From an uncultured Oscillibacter sp. (GTDB taxonomy: Bacteria > Bacillota > Clostridia > Oscillospirales > Oscillospiraceae), in contig CAAGJQ010000054.1 in assembly GCA_900770295.1 (NCBI GenBank), positions 1 to 61,993 on the forward strand: DNA of 61,993 nt, read 5' to 3'. Shown here one piece after another: positions 25,501 through 33,402 of the stretch. Each line of letters opens with the position of its first letter. Position 1 is the stretch's first letter. The position numbers and the translations under genes were made by a program. The notes beneath the pieces are model-generated. The model ran no database searches and had not been told where the DNA came from. It saw only the letters and a list, made by a program, of their open reading frames with translations.

Positions 25501-26720
25501 AGAATGACAGATACAACATCACCAGCGTCGTCGTGAAAGAGGGCATTACTTATATTGGCAATTATGTGTTTTCCTGGCTTGAAAAATTGACCAGCGTATC
25601 TCTGCCGGACAGCCTCACCAGTATTGGCTCTGACGCGTTCTATTATTGTACCGCTCTGCCCGACATTACGATTCCCGACAGCGTCACTGAAATCGGCTCC
25701 AATGCGTTCTGCCAGTGTGACAGCCTGCAGAGCATCACCATCCCCGCAGGCGTCACCTCCATTAGCGGCGGTACATTCTACGGATGTGACAGCCTGACCA
25801 GCATCGTGCTCCCCGAGGGGATCACCACCATCGGCGGCAACGCTTTCTCCGGCTGCACCAGTCTGACCACCATCAACATCCCCGACAGCGTCACTACCAT
25901 TCACATCTATGCGTTCAACGGCTGCACCAGTCTGCCCAGCATCACCCTTCCGAACAGTGTTGTCAGCATCGGCGAGAAAGTGTTCGGCTCCTGCACCAGT
26001 CTGACCAGCTTCACTATCCCGTCCGGCCTGACCAGCATCAGCGTAGACCTGTTCTCTGGCTGCACAGGCCTGACGAGCGTGAGCATCCCGTCCAGCGTCA
26101 CCAGCATAGGCGCCGGTGCGTTCAGCGGGTGTAGTAGCCTGACCGGCATCACCATCCCGTCCAGCGTCACCAGCATTGGCAGCGACGCGTTTAACGGCAG
26201 CGGCCTGACCAGTATGACGGTCCCGTCCAGCGTCACCAGTATCGGCAGCGCCGCGTTCTACGGCTGCGGCAGTCTGACCAGCATAAACATTCTCGGCCCC
26301 ATCACCACTCTTGAAACCAACACGTTCCGGGAATGCAGATCTCTGACCAGTGTGACGCTTCCTGACAGTGTCACCACGATCGGTGGAGCAGTCTTCTATT
26401 TCTGTACCGCTTTGCCCGGCATTACCCTTCCCAGCAGCGTCACAAGCATTGGCAACTGGACGTTCTGGGGCTGCGTCAGCTTGGTCAGTGTTGCCATTCC
26501 GGAGGGGGTTACTGCCATTGGCGATAATTTGTTCCGGGATTGCGAAAACCTGACCGCCGTTTATATCCCTGTCAGCGTCACAAAAATTGACTCCACGGCA
26601 TTTGGGAGTAATATGAAGGATATCTATTACGGCGGAACAGAGGAACAATGGGAGGCTGTCGAATACATCTTTAAAGACAGGTACACGGTCCACTGTGAGA
26701 GCGCCGGACTGCCTTCCTGA
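22587..26720 (+). CDS. Giant secreted surface protein with BspA-type leucine-rich repeats
   Basis: A 1377-residue exported protein. It starts at GTG 22587 behind GAGGAGGG, with a signal peptide ending near ASAEEA (residue ~26). Order of parts: two similar beta-sandwich modules of ~95 residues (the first ends IKAFLLDSASHVPLCEAF); a linker domain (~215-350); an unrecognised ~260-residue beta-rich domain (~355-620); three carboxypeptidase-regulatory-like beta modules (~625-915, e.g. GTVTGTVTDGSTGAVISGAE); then 16 leucine-rich repeats of 23 residues (978-1339) and a short cap containing DIYYGGTEEQWEAV. BspA-type repeats mediate binding to host proteins or to other microbes. There is no LPXTG, SLH or dockerin anchor, so attachment is unclear. 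It is monocistronic, between its own promoter and a terminator. Confidence 0.85.
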   Translation: MKKRILSILLTLCVVLTLMPAASAEEAADTTDSAAVYSIQNIALTPAADTAAIQLTATGDCGLCVALYDGGGQMLDVKQYAVTGGTARQNLSIALPADRPEDFSIKAFLLDSASHVPLCEAFSSDSSTIDEETYAVTGLRVDDVKTSVIATVSTGGACVIQLTVESADGRESLFTQSLDVEPSLEMAEVSVPLSGTLPEEFRLTAQLVSGSGDPLSNLYTTRAYTRAYQESVNKTAEDFHAAQVLDFSGDGFAVLAESVEKVSGEAAEADGLYTFPASDAPAVGDTLLLTLENGMPVPVKVGSVTVNGDGTYTVKPDTNVTVSDFYRYLNVSASASAVQVSAGPESVSLAGDDDPATINTGTEIGPVSITLTGGFELEGSVFFDLDMDPSYIEIYGLIHGEGSADVTVQGKYDSGDSLEIPLYISPYIPLGTTGLFWQFDVTWPVTFKFEGGGSLNSNFTIDCGYRFDSVNKGQGIWKKTSNAGVKLEAAFSISTGPEFSANLCMAGVPLSLSLGARIPLVLTGTGKLLEQSQDKVHACNVCLDILLALEPEITGSLEFSITYDLSITPLEITIIKCTFPIRRWYISVINPEDSLFKGVRTEGEGFCPNYSYRVDFTALDREGSELTGQEIEVLKDGETVGTALSGGHLFLYNGSYTARMTTAPGRSYETKFTVSGKVAAVTVKEKTTIVELHVADEDTGKPLAGVSVTYTDNVIDHAYSGYATHEDGSCTFQLLPGMHTFVVSMEGYQGSAKAVTVESDKLSVDMTMKRDEPYAKLTVHVVNKDGDPISMPVNATRDGTFAAGGYGPTATFTLDAGTYTVTAISLTSEYKSTSAEVTLAAGEETEITLTVEKVKDPGTVTGTVTDGSTGAVISGAEVTATQNGKIVGSTVTDAEGSYTLSLEGGNTYTITASATGYADSNAPGVAVEENEGVQQDFRLNTGWGWYFENGVLTISGSGPMDNYAYVNDQPWKNDRYNITSVVVKEGITYIGNYVFSWLEKLTSVSLPDSLTSIGSDAFYYCTALPDITIPDSVTEIGSNAFCQCDSLQSITIPAGVTSISGGTFYGCDSLTSIVLPEGITTIGGNAFSGCTSLTTINIPDSVTTIHIYAFNGCTSLPSITLPNSVVSIGEKVFGSCTSLTSFTIPSGLTSISVDLFSGCTGLTSVSIPSSVTSIGAGAFSGCSSLTGITIPSSVTSIGSDAFNGSGLTSMTVPSSVTSIGSAAFYGCGSLTSINILGPITTLETNTFRECRSLTSVTLPDSVTTIGGAVFYFCTALPGITLPSSVTSIGNWTFWGCVSLVSVAIPEGVTAIGDNLFRDCENLTAVYIPVSVTKIDSTAFGSNMKDIYYGGTEEQWEAVEYIFKDRYTVHCESAGLPS
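25518..26603 (+). repeat. 16 tandem BspA-type leucine-rich repeats
   Basis: Repeat unit of 23 residues (69 bp), consensus LTSITIPSSVTSIGxxAFxG followed by CxSL. Fifteen complete units and one partial are visible. One unit (codons around 26190) has 22 residues and lacks the cysteine. Units 9-11 share nearly identical DNA over about 20 bases (starting near 26086, 26155 and 26221). Confidence 0.9.
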
Positions 26721-26773
26721 GAAGGAGCGACCCTCCGGCCCTGCGGTACGGCAGAAAAAGCACAGACAACGAA

Positions 26774-26817
26774 AAAACAGGCAGCGCCCGGCTCACTCAC
26801 CGGGCGCTGCCTGTTTT
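26774..26817. terminator. Bidirectional Rho-independent terminator
   Basis: 18-bp perfect stem (26774-26791 with 26800-26817) and an 8-base loop between two convergent genes. A-rich on the left and T-rich on the right, so it can act in both directions. Confidence 0.93.
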
Positions 26818-26828
26818 CTGTTCTTCTG

Positions 26829-27902
26829 TCAGCTACAGTACGTTTTATATAGATCCACATGATCGTAAATCGCCCGCCAGGCGCTGTGGGCGCTGCCGGT
26901 GACGCAGATATACAGATTGCCGCCGGCGTCCCGGCCGCAGCTGGCGGCACAGTTGCCGGACTGCATCACGTATCCCGTCTTGGCCCCGATGACCTCGATA
27001 TCGCCGGTGTCCTTGTCCTCAATGCGCCGCAGGAACCAGTTGGAGAGGACCTGCCCATCCGGATGCTCCGGCGTGGGGGCGGTCTCGTAGGTGCGGGCGT
27101 TCAGGACCTCCCGGCACAGCTCGTTTTCCATGGCCGCCTTCAGGATCATGGCCATGTCATAGACCGTGCAGAAATGGTCCTCGTCGTACAGGCCCACGCA
27201 GTTGGTAAAGTGGGCGGTGTCCGAAAGTCCCAGCTCCTCCAGTTTTTCGTTCATCATGTCCACAAACGCCTCGTGAGAACCGGCCACATAGGTGGCGAGG
27301 CCCAGCGCGGCGTCGGCGCCGGAGGGAAGGATGGTGCCGTACAGCAGCTCCCGGACGGAGACGGTTTCACCGACTTCCAGCCCCACCACACTGCAGTCGT
27401 TGACGTAGCAGTAATCCGTGATATCGATGGTCATGGTAAAGGTGTCGTCCAGGTCCGTCACATGTTCAGCGGCCACCAGCAGCGTCAGGATCTTGGTCAT
27501 GGAGGCGGGGCTGATGATGGCGTCGGAGCTTTTCTCCGCCAGAATCGTGCTCTTGCCCAAATCGATGACCACGGCGTAGGCGCTGGGGAAGGTGTCGTCC
27601 AGATGGACGGTGTCCGGTGTCTGTACCGCGGCGTATGGCGGTTCCGGCTCCTCCGGGAGACTGACTTCCGGTTCCGCCTGCGGAACAGGCTCCTCCGGGA
27701 CGGGTTCCGGCTCTTTCTGGTGACGTCCGCCCCAGGCGGCCAGAAAAATGACAAGGACCAGGGCAAATCCGGCGACAGGCAGGAGCTGCAGGAGCTGCCT
27801 GCGGCGGCGGGCCTGCTGCTTTTTGCGGCGCTGCTCCGCCCGCTGGGCCCGTCGGGCGGCCCGCTCTTCCTCACTGATAACAGGTGTGTACTGATCGTCC
27901 AT
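26829..27902 (-). CDS. D-alanyl-D-alanine carboxypeptidase (PBP5/DacF type)
   Basis: Low-molecular-weight penicillin-binding protein that trims the terminal D-Ala of peptidoglycan stem peptides outside the cell. 357 residues: a cytosolic Arg/Lys/Gln-rich N-terminus (residues ~10-37), one membrane anchor (~40-58), a Pro/Glu-rich stalk (~62-88), then the catalytic domain. Motif 1 SMTK (SPASMTKILTL) and motif 3 KTG (VIGAKTGYVM) are intact. Motif 2, normally SxN, reads SGADAA, with alanine in place of the asparagine. The usual C-terminal PBP5 stalk and amphipathic anchor are absent, which fits an N-terminal anchor instead. A minus-strand extended -10 promoter lies ~35 bases upstream. Confidence 0.9.
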   Translation of the reverse strand: MDDQYTPVISEEERAARRAQRAEQRRKKQQARRRRQLLQLLPVAGFALVLVIFLAAWGGRHQKEPEPVPEEPVPQAEPEVSLPEEPEPPYAAVQTPDTVHLDDTFPSAYAVVIDLGKSTILAEKSSDAIISPASMTKILTLLVAAEHVTDLDDTFTMTIDITDYCYVNDCSVVGLEVGETVSVRELLYGTILPSGADAALGLATYVAGSHEAFVDMMNEKLEELGLSDTAHFTNCVGLYDEDHFCTVYDMAMILKAAMENELCREVLNARTYETAPTPEHPDGQVLSNWFLRRIEDKDTGDIEVIGAKTGYVMQSGNCAASCGRDAGGNLYICVTGSAHSAWRAIYDHVDLYKTYCS

Positions 27903-27935
27903 GGCGTACTCCTTGCTGGAAATGACATTTTTTTC

Positions 27936-27944
27936 ATTATAGCA
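27936..27944 (-). promoter_or_regulatory. Extended -10 promoter of the carboxypeptidase gene
   Basis: On the minus strand: TGC at 27944-27942 directly followed by TATAAT at 27941-27936. The -35 position holds only GTGAAA at 17 bases, so the TGn extension probably compensates. Confidence 0.65.
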
Positions 27945-28094
27945 GACTGGGCGGAAGATTTCACCATGATTTTACCGGGAGAGAAAATTTTCCAGTCTGT
28001 GCTCCGGATTTTGAAAGGGAACAGGCTCAAAACACTGTCAGCACCGGGTCCTTTTGCATAATCTGAAAATGAAATCGGATTTGGAGGGAACTGT

Positions 28095-29162
28095 ATGGCA
28101 CAGGTGACCAACTTCTTTGTCGGCGCCAACAGCGGCGAGGGCTTTCAGAATTTATTTCCGGAACTGGTGGATCTGGAGGATACATATGATCTGATGGTAT
28201 TGAAGGGCGGCCCCGGCGTGGGGAAGAACACTTTCATGCGGGAACTGGGCCGGTCCATGGAACAGGCCGGAACGGCGGTGGAGTACCTGTGGTGCTCCGG
28301 AGACCCGGATTCTCTGGACGGCGTGGTGCTCCCGGAGCTCCGCTGCGCGGTGGTGGACGGCACGTCGCCCCATGTGGTGGAGCCACGGTATCCGGCGGCG
28401 GTGGACCGGTATGTGGACCTGGGGCGGTTTTACGACCTGACCGCCGCCAAGGCCGCTTCTGATGAGGTGAAAGCGTATACCCATGCCTACAAGGCGGCAT
28501 ACGTCCGGGCCTACCACAGCCTGAAGGCCGCCCGCCAGGTGGAACTGGACACGGTGACGGCAGTGGGGAGGACCTTTGACCGGGAGCGGGTGGACCGCCG
28601 GGTCAGCGGCATCATTGCCAGAGAGCTTCACGGGAAGGGAAACCAGGCGGGAAAGACCACCCGGCGTTTCCTGGGCAGCATCACCCACAGAGGGTACATC
28701 TGGCGGTTCGACAGCGTGGACGCGCTGTGCCCCAGAGTCTATGAATTTGCGGACAGCTGGGAGCTGGCGGGACTGGCACTGTCCCGGCTCCACGAGACGG
28801 CTGTGAAAAACGGATGGGACACCATCGCCTGTCTGGCCCCGGAGGAGCCGGGACGCATAGAACACCTGCTGATCCCGGCGCTGGGGCTGGCCTTCGTCAC
28901 ATCCCGGCCGGGGATGGACTACGGGAAGAAGCCCTACCGCCGCATCCGGCTGGACGCCATGACGGAGGTGGAGGGGAAAGCCCGCCTGCGGTTCCAGACC
29001 CGGATGGCCGCGCTGCTCCGGGAGGAGGGCATCGGCGCGTTGAAGGAGGCCAAGGCCAACCACGACAAGCTGGAGGCGGTGTATAACCCCTATGTGGATT
29101 TCGACGGCGTCCGGGCGCTGGCGGCGCTGGAGACCGGGCGGCTGCTGAGCTGGCTGGGGTGA
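28095..29162 (+). CDS. PRK06851-like two-half P-loop ATPase-family protein with degenerate nucleotide sites
   Basis: A 355-residue protein built of two similar halves, as in the Bacillus/Clostridium PRK06851 family of unknown function. The N-terminal half (1-~155) has FFVGANSGEGF, then the P-loop GGPGVGKNTFM with Asn where Ser/Thr is expected, and DGTSPHVVEPRYP. The C-terminal half (~190-300) keeps the flanking strands (FLGSITHRGYIWRF, then IACLAPEEPGRIEHLLIPALGLAFVTS), but the position of its P-loop reads ADSWELAGLAL, with no GKS/T. ATP hydrolysis by this copy is therefore doubtful. The start ATG 28095 has GGAGGGA six bases upstream. It stands alone with its own terminator. The family match is from memory of its sequence pattern. 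Confidence 0.75.
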   Translation: MAQVTNFFVGANSGEGFQNLFPELVDLEDTYDLMVLKGGPGVGKNTFMRELGRSMEQAGTAVEYLWCSGDPDSLDGVVLPELRCAVVDGTSPHVVEPRYPAAVDRYVDLGRFYDLTAAKAASDEVKAYTHAYKAAYVRAYHSLKAARQVELDTVTAVGRTFDRERVDRRVSGIIARELHGKGNQAGKTTRRFLGSITHRGYIWRFDSVDALCPRVYEFADSWELAGLALSRLHETAVKNGWDTIACLAPEEPGRIEHLLIPALGLAFVTSRPGMDYGKKPYRRIRLDAMTEVEGKARLRFQTRMAALLREEGIGALKEAKANHDKLEAVYNPYVDFDGVRALAALETGRLLSWLG

Positions 29163-29187
29163 AAACTGCCTGCCGCACGCAGAAAAC

Positions 29188-29234
29188 AGGCCGCGGGACG
29201 GAACGGGAGACCGGGCTGTCCCGCGGCCTTTGTA
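29188..29234 (+). terminator. Rho-independent terminator upstream of recQ
   Basis: 12-bp GC-rich stem (29188-29199 with 29218-29229), 18-base loop, short TTGTATTT tail that runs into the recQ -35 box. Confidence 0.8.
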
Positions 29235-29258
29235 TTTCGGTGGGGTTTGTGGTATGAT
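29230..29258 (+). promoter_or_regulatory. Promoter of recQ
   Basis: TTGTAT at 29230-29235, 17-base spacer, TATGAT at 29253-29258 with a TGG extension in front. The -35 box shares bases with the tail of the preceding terminator. Confidence 0.6.
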
Positions 29259-29295
29259 GGGCACAGCGTTTTCAAAGAGAAAGGAATCATGCCTC

Positions 29296-31113
29296 ATGAC
29301 GAAAGAGGAAGCCTTAAAGACATACTTCGGCTACGACGCCTTCCGGGGCGGACAGGAGCCGGTCATCGACGCGCTGCTGGCCGGGCGGGACGCGCTGGCC
29401 ATCATGCCCACCGGCGCGGGGAAATCGATCTGCTACCAGATCCCCGCCCTGCTGCTGCCGGGCATCACCCTGGTGATCTCGCCCCTGGTGTCCCTCATGC
29501 GGGACCAGGTGACGGCGCTGGTGCAGATGGGCATCCCGGCGGCATTTCTGAACAGTACCCTGACCTTCCGGCAGTATCTGCTGGCTCTAGACCGGGCCAA
29601 GGCCGGGCGGTACAAGATCATCTATGTGGCGCCGGAGCGTCTGGAGACCGAGGGGTTCCGCTCCTTCGCGGAGCACGCGGACATCTCCCTGGTGGCCGTG
29701 GACGAGGCCCACTGCATCTCCCAGTGGGGCCAGGACTTCCGGCCCTCCTATCTGAACATCCCGGCGTTTGTGGAGTCCCTGCCCCGGCGGCCGGTGGTGG
29801 GGGCCTTCACCGCCACGGCCACTCCGGACGTGAAGGAGGATATCGAAAAGCTGCTGCGGCTGCGGGAGCCTCTGCGCCTTACCACCGGCTTCAACCGGGA
29901 GAACCTGTATTTCGAGGCCCGGCAGCCGGAGAACAAAAAGGCGGCGTTGCTGGAGCTGGTGCGGGGCCGCCCGGGAAAATGCGGAATCGTCTACTGTTCC
30001 ACCCGGAAGAACGTGGAGGAGGTCTGCGACTTCCTGAACGGGCAGGGCGTCTCCGCCACCCGCTACCACGCCGGTCTGGAGCCGGAGGAGCGGCGGAAAA
30101 ATCAGGAGGATTTCCTCTACGACCGGGCGACGGTGATGGTGGCCACCAACGCCTTCGGCATGGGCATCGACAAATCGGACGTCCGCTATGTCATCCACTA
30201 CAACATGCCCAAGGACATCGAGAGCTACTACCAGGAGGCGGGCCGCGCCGGACGGGACGGCCTGCCCTCCAGCTGCATCCTGCTGTACGGCGGACAGGAC
30301 GTGCGGACCAATGAATTCCTGATCTCCCACCGGGAGCCCCGGGAGGATCTGGACCCCAGGACAGCCGAGATGCTGCAGGAGCGGGACCTCCAGCGCTTGC
30401 GGCAGATGACGGGCTACTGCCGGACCCGGCGCTGTCTGCGGCAGTATATTTTGCAGTATTTCGGGGAATTCGCCCCGGACTACTGCGGCACCTGCTACAA
30501 CTGCCTCCACAACTTCGAGGAGGTGGAGGTCAGCCGGGAGGCCCGGTGCATTGTGGCCTGTGTGGCGGAGCTGAATCAGGCCTTCGGCGTGGGCGTTGTG
30601 GCGGAGACGCTGTGCGGCGCGGAGACGGACAAGGTGCGGAAATACCATCTGGACCGGGAGCGGAGCTACGGCGCGCTGAAGGACCTGACCCAGAAGGAGG
30701 TCCGGGAGCGCATCCGCTTCCTGCTGGACGAGGGCGTCCTGACCCTCAGCCCCGGACAGTATCCGGTGTTGCGTCTGGGAGAGCGGGCTGAGGACGTGGC
30801 CCTGAACGGACCGGCCCTGTACATGAAGACCGTGAAGGACCAGCGGCCCGCCGCCAACCGGAAGCCGGTGCCTGCGGAGCTGGACGGCCGTCAGGCGGAA
30901 CTGTTCGAGCGTCTCCGGGCTCTGCGGGCCGGTATTGCCCGCAGACAGGGCGTCCCGGCCTACGTGGTATTTTCGGACAAGACGCTGCGGGAGCTGGCGG
31001 TGGTCCAGCCCCGGGATCCGGAGGAGTTCCGGACCGTCAGCGGCGTGGGCGACGCCAAGGCCAGCCGCTACGGAAAGGCGTTTTTGACGGAGATCGAGGA
31101 CTTCAACAGATGA
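29296..31113 (+). CDS. recQ: RecQ-family ATP-dependent DNA helicase
   Basis: 3'-5' superfamily 2 helicase for recombination and fork repair, 605 residues. Motif I MPTGAGKSICYQIPALL (~33-49), the DEAH box in VDEAHCISQWGQDFRPSY, motif V/VI in FGMGIDKSDVR and YYQEAGRAGRDG. The RecQ zinc-binding region has its cysteines in YCRTRRCLRQ and DYCGTCYNC. A winged-helix region follows, then a C-terminal HRDC domain (~530-600: AELFERLRALRAGIAR through RTVSGVGDAKASRYG). The in-frame extension upstream to 29230 overlaps the promoter; ATG 29296 has AAAGGA at a suitable distance. All helicase motifs are intact. It is monocistronic. Confidence 0.96.
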   Translation: MTKEEALKTYFGYDAFRGGQEPVIDALLAGRDALAIMPTGAGKSICYQIPALLLPGITLVISPLVSLMRDQVTALVQMGIPAAFLNSTLTFRQYLLALDRAKAGRYKIIYVAPERLETEGFRSFAEHADISLVAVDEAHCISQWGQDFRPSYLNIPAFVESLPRRPVVGAFTATATPDVKEDIEKLLRLREPLRLTTGFNRENLYFEARQPENKKAALLELVRGRPGKCGIVYCSTRKNVEEVCDFLNGQGVSATRYHAGLEPEERRKNQEDFLYDRATVMVATNAFGMGIDKSDVRYVIHYNMPKDIESYYQEAGRAGRDGLPSSCILLYGGQDVRTNEFLISHREPREDLDPRTAEMLQERDLQRLRQMTGYCRTRRCLRQYILQYFGEFAPDYCGTCYNCLHNFEEVEVSREARCIVACVAELNQAFGVGVVAETLCGAETDKVRKYHLDRERSYGALKDLTQKEVRERIRFLLDEGVLTLSPGQYPVLRLGERAEDVALNGPALYMKTVKDQRPAANRKPVPAELDGRQAELFERLRALRAGIARRQGVPAYVVFSDKTLRELAVVQPRDPEEFRTVSGVGDAKASRYGKAFLTEIEDFNR

Positions 31114-31147
31114 GCGTTCCTGCGGCACATCAGCACCAAGAAAAGAA

Positions 31148-31179
31148 AGCAAGCACCTGCCGAACGGCAGGTGCTTGCT
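31148..31179 (-). terminator. Terminator between recQ and ygiQ
   Basis: 14-bp perfect stem (31148-31161 with 31166-31179) and GAAC loop. On the minus strand it is followed by TTCTTTTCTT, so it mainly serves the radical SAM gene; on the plus strand the tail is poor. Confidence 0.85.
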
Positions 31180-31206
31180 GCATAATACATGGTTATCAAA
31201 TGGGAG

Positions 31207-33219
31207 TCAGGCCCTTCCCCGGCGGGACGGCCTGCCGGCCTTTCCGGCGGGCTTTCCTCTGCCTGCCGGTGTCTTGGCACGGCTGTCGGTTTTTCCCCTT
31301 TTGCCGGGCGCTGTTTTTCCGCCGCCGGAAGGCCTTCCCCCGGCGGACGCGCCCTTTTGCCCGGGACGCCCGGAGGTTTTTCCACCCTCCTCCGCCTTTC
31401 CGCCGGCGTGCTGCTTGGGCGGATAGGGCCGGATCAGGCACTCTTTGCTAAAGCCGATCAGGTCCTGACGGCCCGCCTTTTCCAGGGCCTCCCGGACGAG
31501 CGCGTAGTTCTTGGGGTCCCGGTACTGGATCAGCGCCCGCTGCATAGCCTTTTCATGGGGATTGGTGGGGACGTAGACGGGCTTCATGGTGCGGGGGTCC
31601 AGACCGGTGTAATACATGACCGTGGAGATGGTGGAGGGCGTGGGGTAGAAGTCCTGCACCTGCTCGGGCATGTAGCCCAGGTCCCGCAGATACTCCGCCA
31701 GCTTGACGGCCTCCTTCAGCGTGGCGCCGGGGTGGCTGCTCATGAGGTAGGGCACCACATACTGCTTCTTGCCCATTTTCTCATTCAGCCGCTCGTACCT
31801 GGCGATGAACTTCTGATACACCGCGTTGGAGGGCTTGCCCATCATCTGGAGGACCGGGTCCGCCACATGCTCCGGCGCCACTTTCAGCTGGCCGGAGACA
31901 TGGTACTTCACCAGCTCCCGGAGGAAGGTGTCGTCCTTGTCGCACAGCAGGTAGTCAAACCGGATGCCGCTGCGGATGAACACCTTTTTCACACCCGGCA
32001 GGGCCCGGAGCTTCCGCAGCAGCTCCAGATAGTCCCGGTGGTCCACCTGGAGGTTTTTGCAGGGGGTGGGGAAGAGGCACTGGCGGTTTGGACAGACGCC
32101 CTTTGTCAGCTGCTTCTGGCAGCTGGGATGGCGGAAGTTGGCGGTGGGACCGCCTACGTCATGGATATAGCCCTTGAAATCCGGGTCCTGAATAACCTGT
32201 TTGGCTTCCTCAACGATGGCCTCGTGGCTGCGGGTCTGGATGATGCGGCCCTGGTGGAAGGTCAGGGCACAGAAGGAGCAGCCGCCGAAGCAGCCCCGGT
32301 TGCTGGTGAGGCTGAATTTGACCTCCTCGATGGCGGGGACGCCGCCTGCTTTTTCATAGGAGGGGTGGTAGGTCCGCATATAGGGCAGGGCGTAGACGCG
32401 GTCCATCTCCTCCGTGGACAGCGGCTCCTGGGGTGGATTCTGGACCACATAGCATCGCTCTTTTTCATAGGGCTCCACCAGCCGTTTGGCGATGAAGGGG
32501 TCGGTGTTGCAGTACTGGGTGTAAAAGCTCTCGGCGTAGGTCCGGCGGTCAGCGGTCAGGGCCTCGTAGGAGGGGAGCGTCAGGGCATCGTAGACGCTTT
32601 CCAGGCTCCGGGTCTTGTAGACGGAGCCCCGGACATAGGTGATGTCGGAGATGTCCAGACCGCTGTCCAGGGCGTCGGCCACCTCCACGATGCTCCGCTC
32701 GCCCATGCCGTAGAGCAGCAGGTCCGCCTGGGAGTCCAGCAGCAAAGAGCGCTTCATGCCGTCGGACCAGTAGTCGTAGTGGGCCAGACGGCGGAGGCTG
32801 GCCTCGATGCCGCCTACCACGATGGGCTTGTGGGGATAGGTCCGGCGGATGAGGTTGCAGTAGACGGTGGCGGCGTGGTCCGGCCGTTTCCCGATGACGC
32901 CGCCGGGGGTGAAGGCGTCCGTTTTCCGGCGCTTTTTGGACACGGAGTAGTGGTTGACCATGGAGTCCATGTTGCCGCCCATGACCAGAAAGGCCAGACG
33001 GGGCTCCCCCAATGCCTGAATGCTGGCGGGGTCCTTCCAGTCCGGCTGGGAGATGATGCCCACCTTGTAGCCAGCGTCCTCCAGCACCCGGGAGATAATG
33101 GCGTGGCCGAAGGTGGGGTGGTCCACATAGGCGTCCCCGATGACATATACAAAATCACATTGCTCCCAGCCCCGGCGCTTCATATCCCGGCGGGAGATCG
33201 GCAGAAAATCTCGTTCCAT
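31207..33219 (-). CDS. YgiQ-family radical SAM protein
   Basis: Large radical SAM enzyme (670 residues) of the YgiQ/UPF0313 family, whose substrate is not established. The N-terminal domain (1-~290) is a Rossmann-like region with VIGDAYVDHPTFGHAIISRV and GGIEASLRRLAHYDYW, as in B12-type radical SAM proteins, though no cobalamin ligand motif is clear. The radical SAM core has the cluster motif CFGGCSFC (~residue 316), followed by a TIM barrel to ~610. The last ~60 residues are a Gly/Lys/Arg/Pro-rich low-complexity tail, probably disordered and able to bind nucleic acid. It is monocistronic, with its own extended -10 promoter. Confidence 0.9.
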   Translation of the reverse strand: MERDFLPISRRDMKRRGWEQCDFVYVIGDAYVDHPTFGHAIISRVLEDAGYKVGIISQPDWKDPASIQALGEPRLAFLVMGGNMDSMVNHYSVSKKRRKTDAFTPGGVIGKRPDHAATVYCNLIRRTYPHKPIVVGGIEASLRRLAHYDYWSDGMKRSLLLDSQADLLLYGMGERSIVEVADALDSGLDISDITYVRGSVYKTRSLESVYDALTLPSYEALTADRRTYAESFYTQYCNTDPFIAKRLVEPYEKERCYVVQNPPQEPLSTEEMDRVYALPYMRTYHPSYEKAGGVPAIEEVKFSLTSNRGCFGGCSFCALTFHQGRIIQTRSHEAIVEEAKQVIQDPDFKGYIHDVGGPTANFRHPSCQKQLTKGVCPNRQCLFPTPCKNLQVDHRDYLELLRKLRALPGVKKVFIRSGIRFDYLLCDKDDTFLRELVKYHVSGQLKVAPEHVADPVLQMMGKPSNAVYQKFIARYERLNEKMGKKQYVVPYLMSSHPGATLKEAVKLAEYLRDLGYMPEQVQDFYPTPSTISTVMYYTGLDPRTMKPVYVPTNPHEKAMQRALIQYRDPKNYALVREALEKAGRQDLIGFSKECLIRPYPPKQHAGGKAEEGGKTSGRPGQKGASAGGRPSGGGKTAPGKRGKTDSRAKTPAGRGKPAGKAGRPSRRGRA

Positions 33220-33247
33220 AACGATACCTCTTTAGGTTGATGGATTC

Positions 33248-33276
33248 AGTATAGCAGACCGGCGGGAAAATGTCGA
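33248..33276 (-). promoter_or_regulatory. Promoter of the ygiQ-type gene
   Basis: Minus strand: TCGACA (33276-33271), 17-base spacer ending in TGC, TATACT (33253-33248). This is an extended -10 arrangement. Confidence 0.65.
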
Positions 33277-33342
33277 TATCCGGGGAAAAGAGGATCATTC
33301 CATGGGAGGGATCTTTTGAGAAACAGGCGCATGACGAAACAA

Positions 33343-33389
33343 TCCGGCCCGCCGCGTGAAGCAATTCGTTCTTCGCGCGGCGGGCCGGA
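33343..33389 (-). terminator. Terminator of dnaG-rpoD
   Basis: 14-bp GC-rich stem (33343-33356 with 33376-33389) extended by a shorter inner pairing. On the minus strand it follows the rpoD stop by 14 bases and is trailed by TTGTTTCG. Confidence 0.85.
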
Positions 33390-33402
33390 GTTCTTTATGC
33401 TG

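Noticed and set aside
25518..26603. Tandem DNA repeats as a CRISPR-like array
   Set aside because: The repeats are in-frame leucine-rich coding units with degenerate sequence and no spacers.
24264..26693. 809-codon minus-strand frame opposite the leucine-rich-repeat protein
   Set aside because: Repetitive text mirrors the sense-strand repeats; no ribosome site or known domain.
28095..29162. Pseudogene reading of the P-loop protein because of its lost motifs
   Set aside because: The frame is intact over 355 codons with good start and terminator, and the rest of both halves is conserved, so it looks functional.
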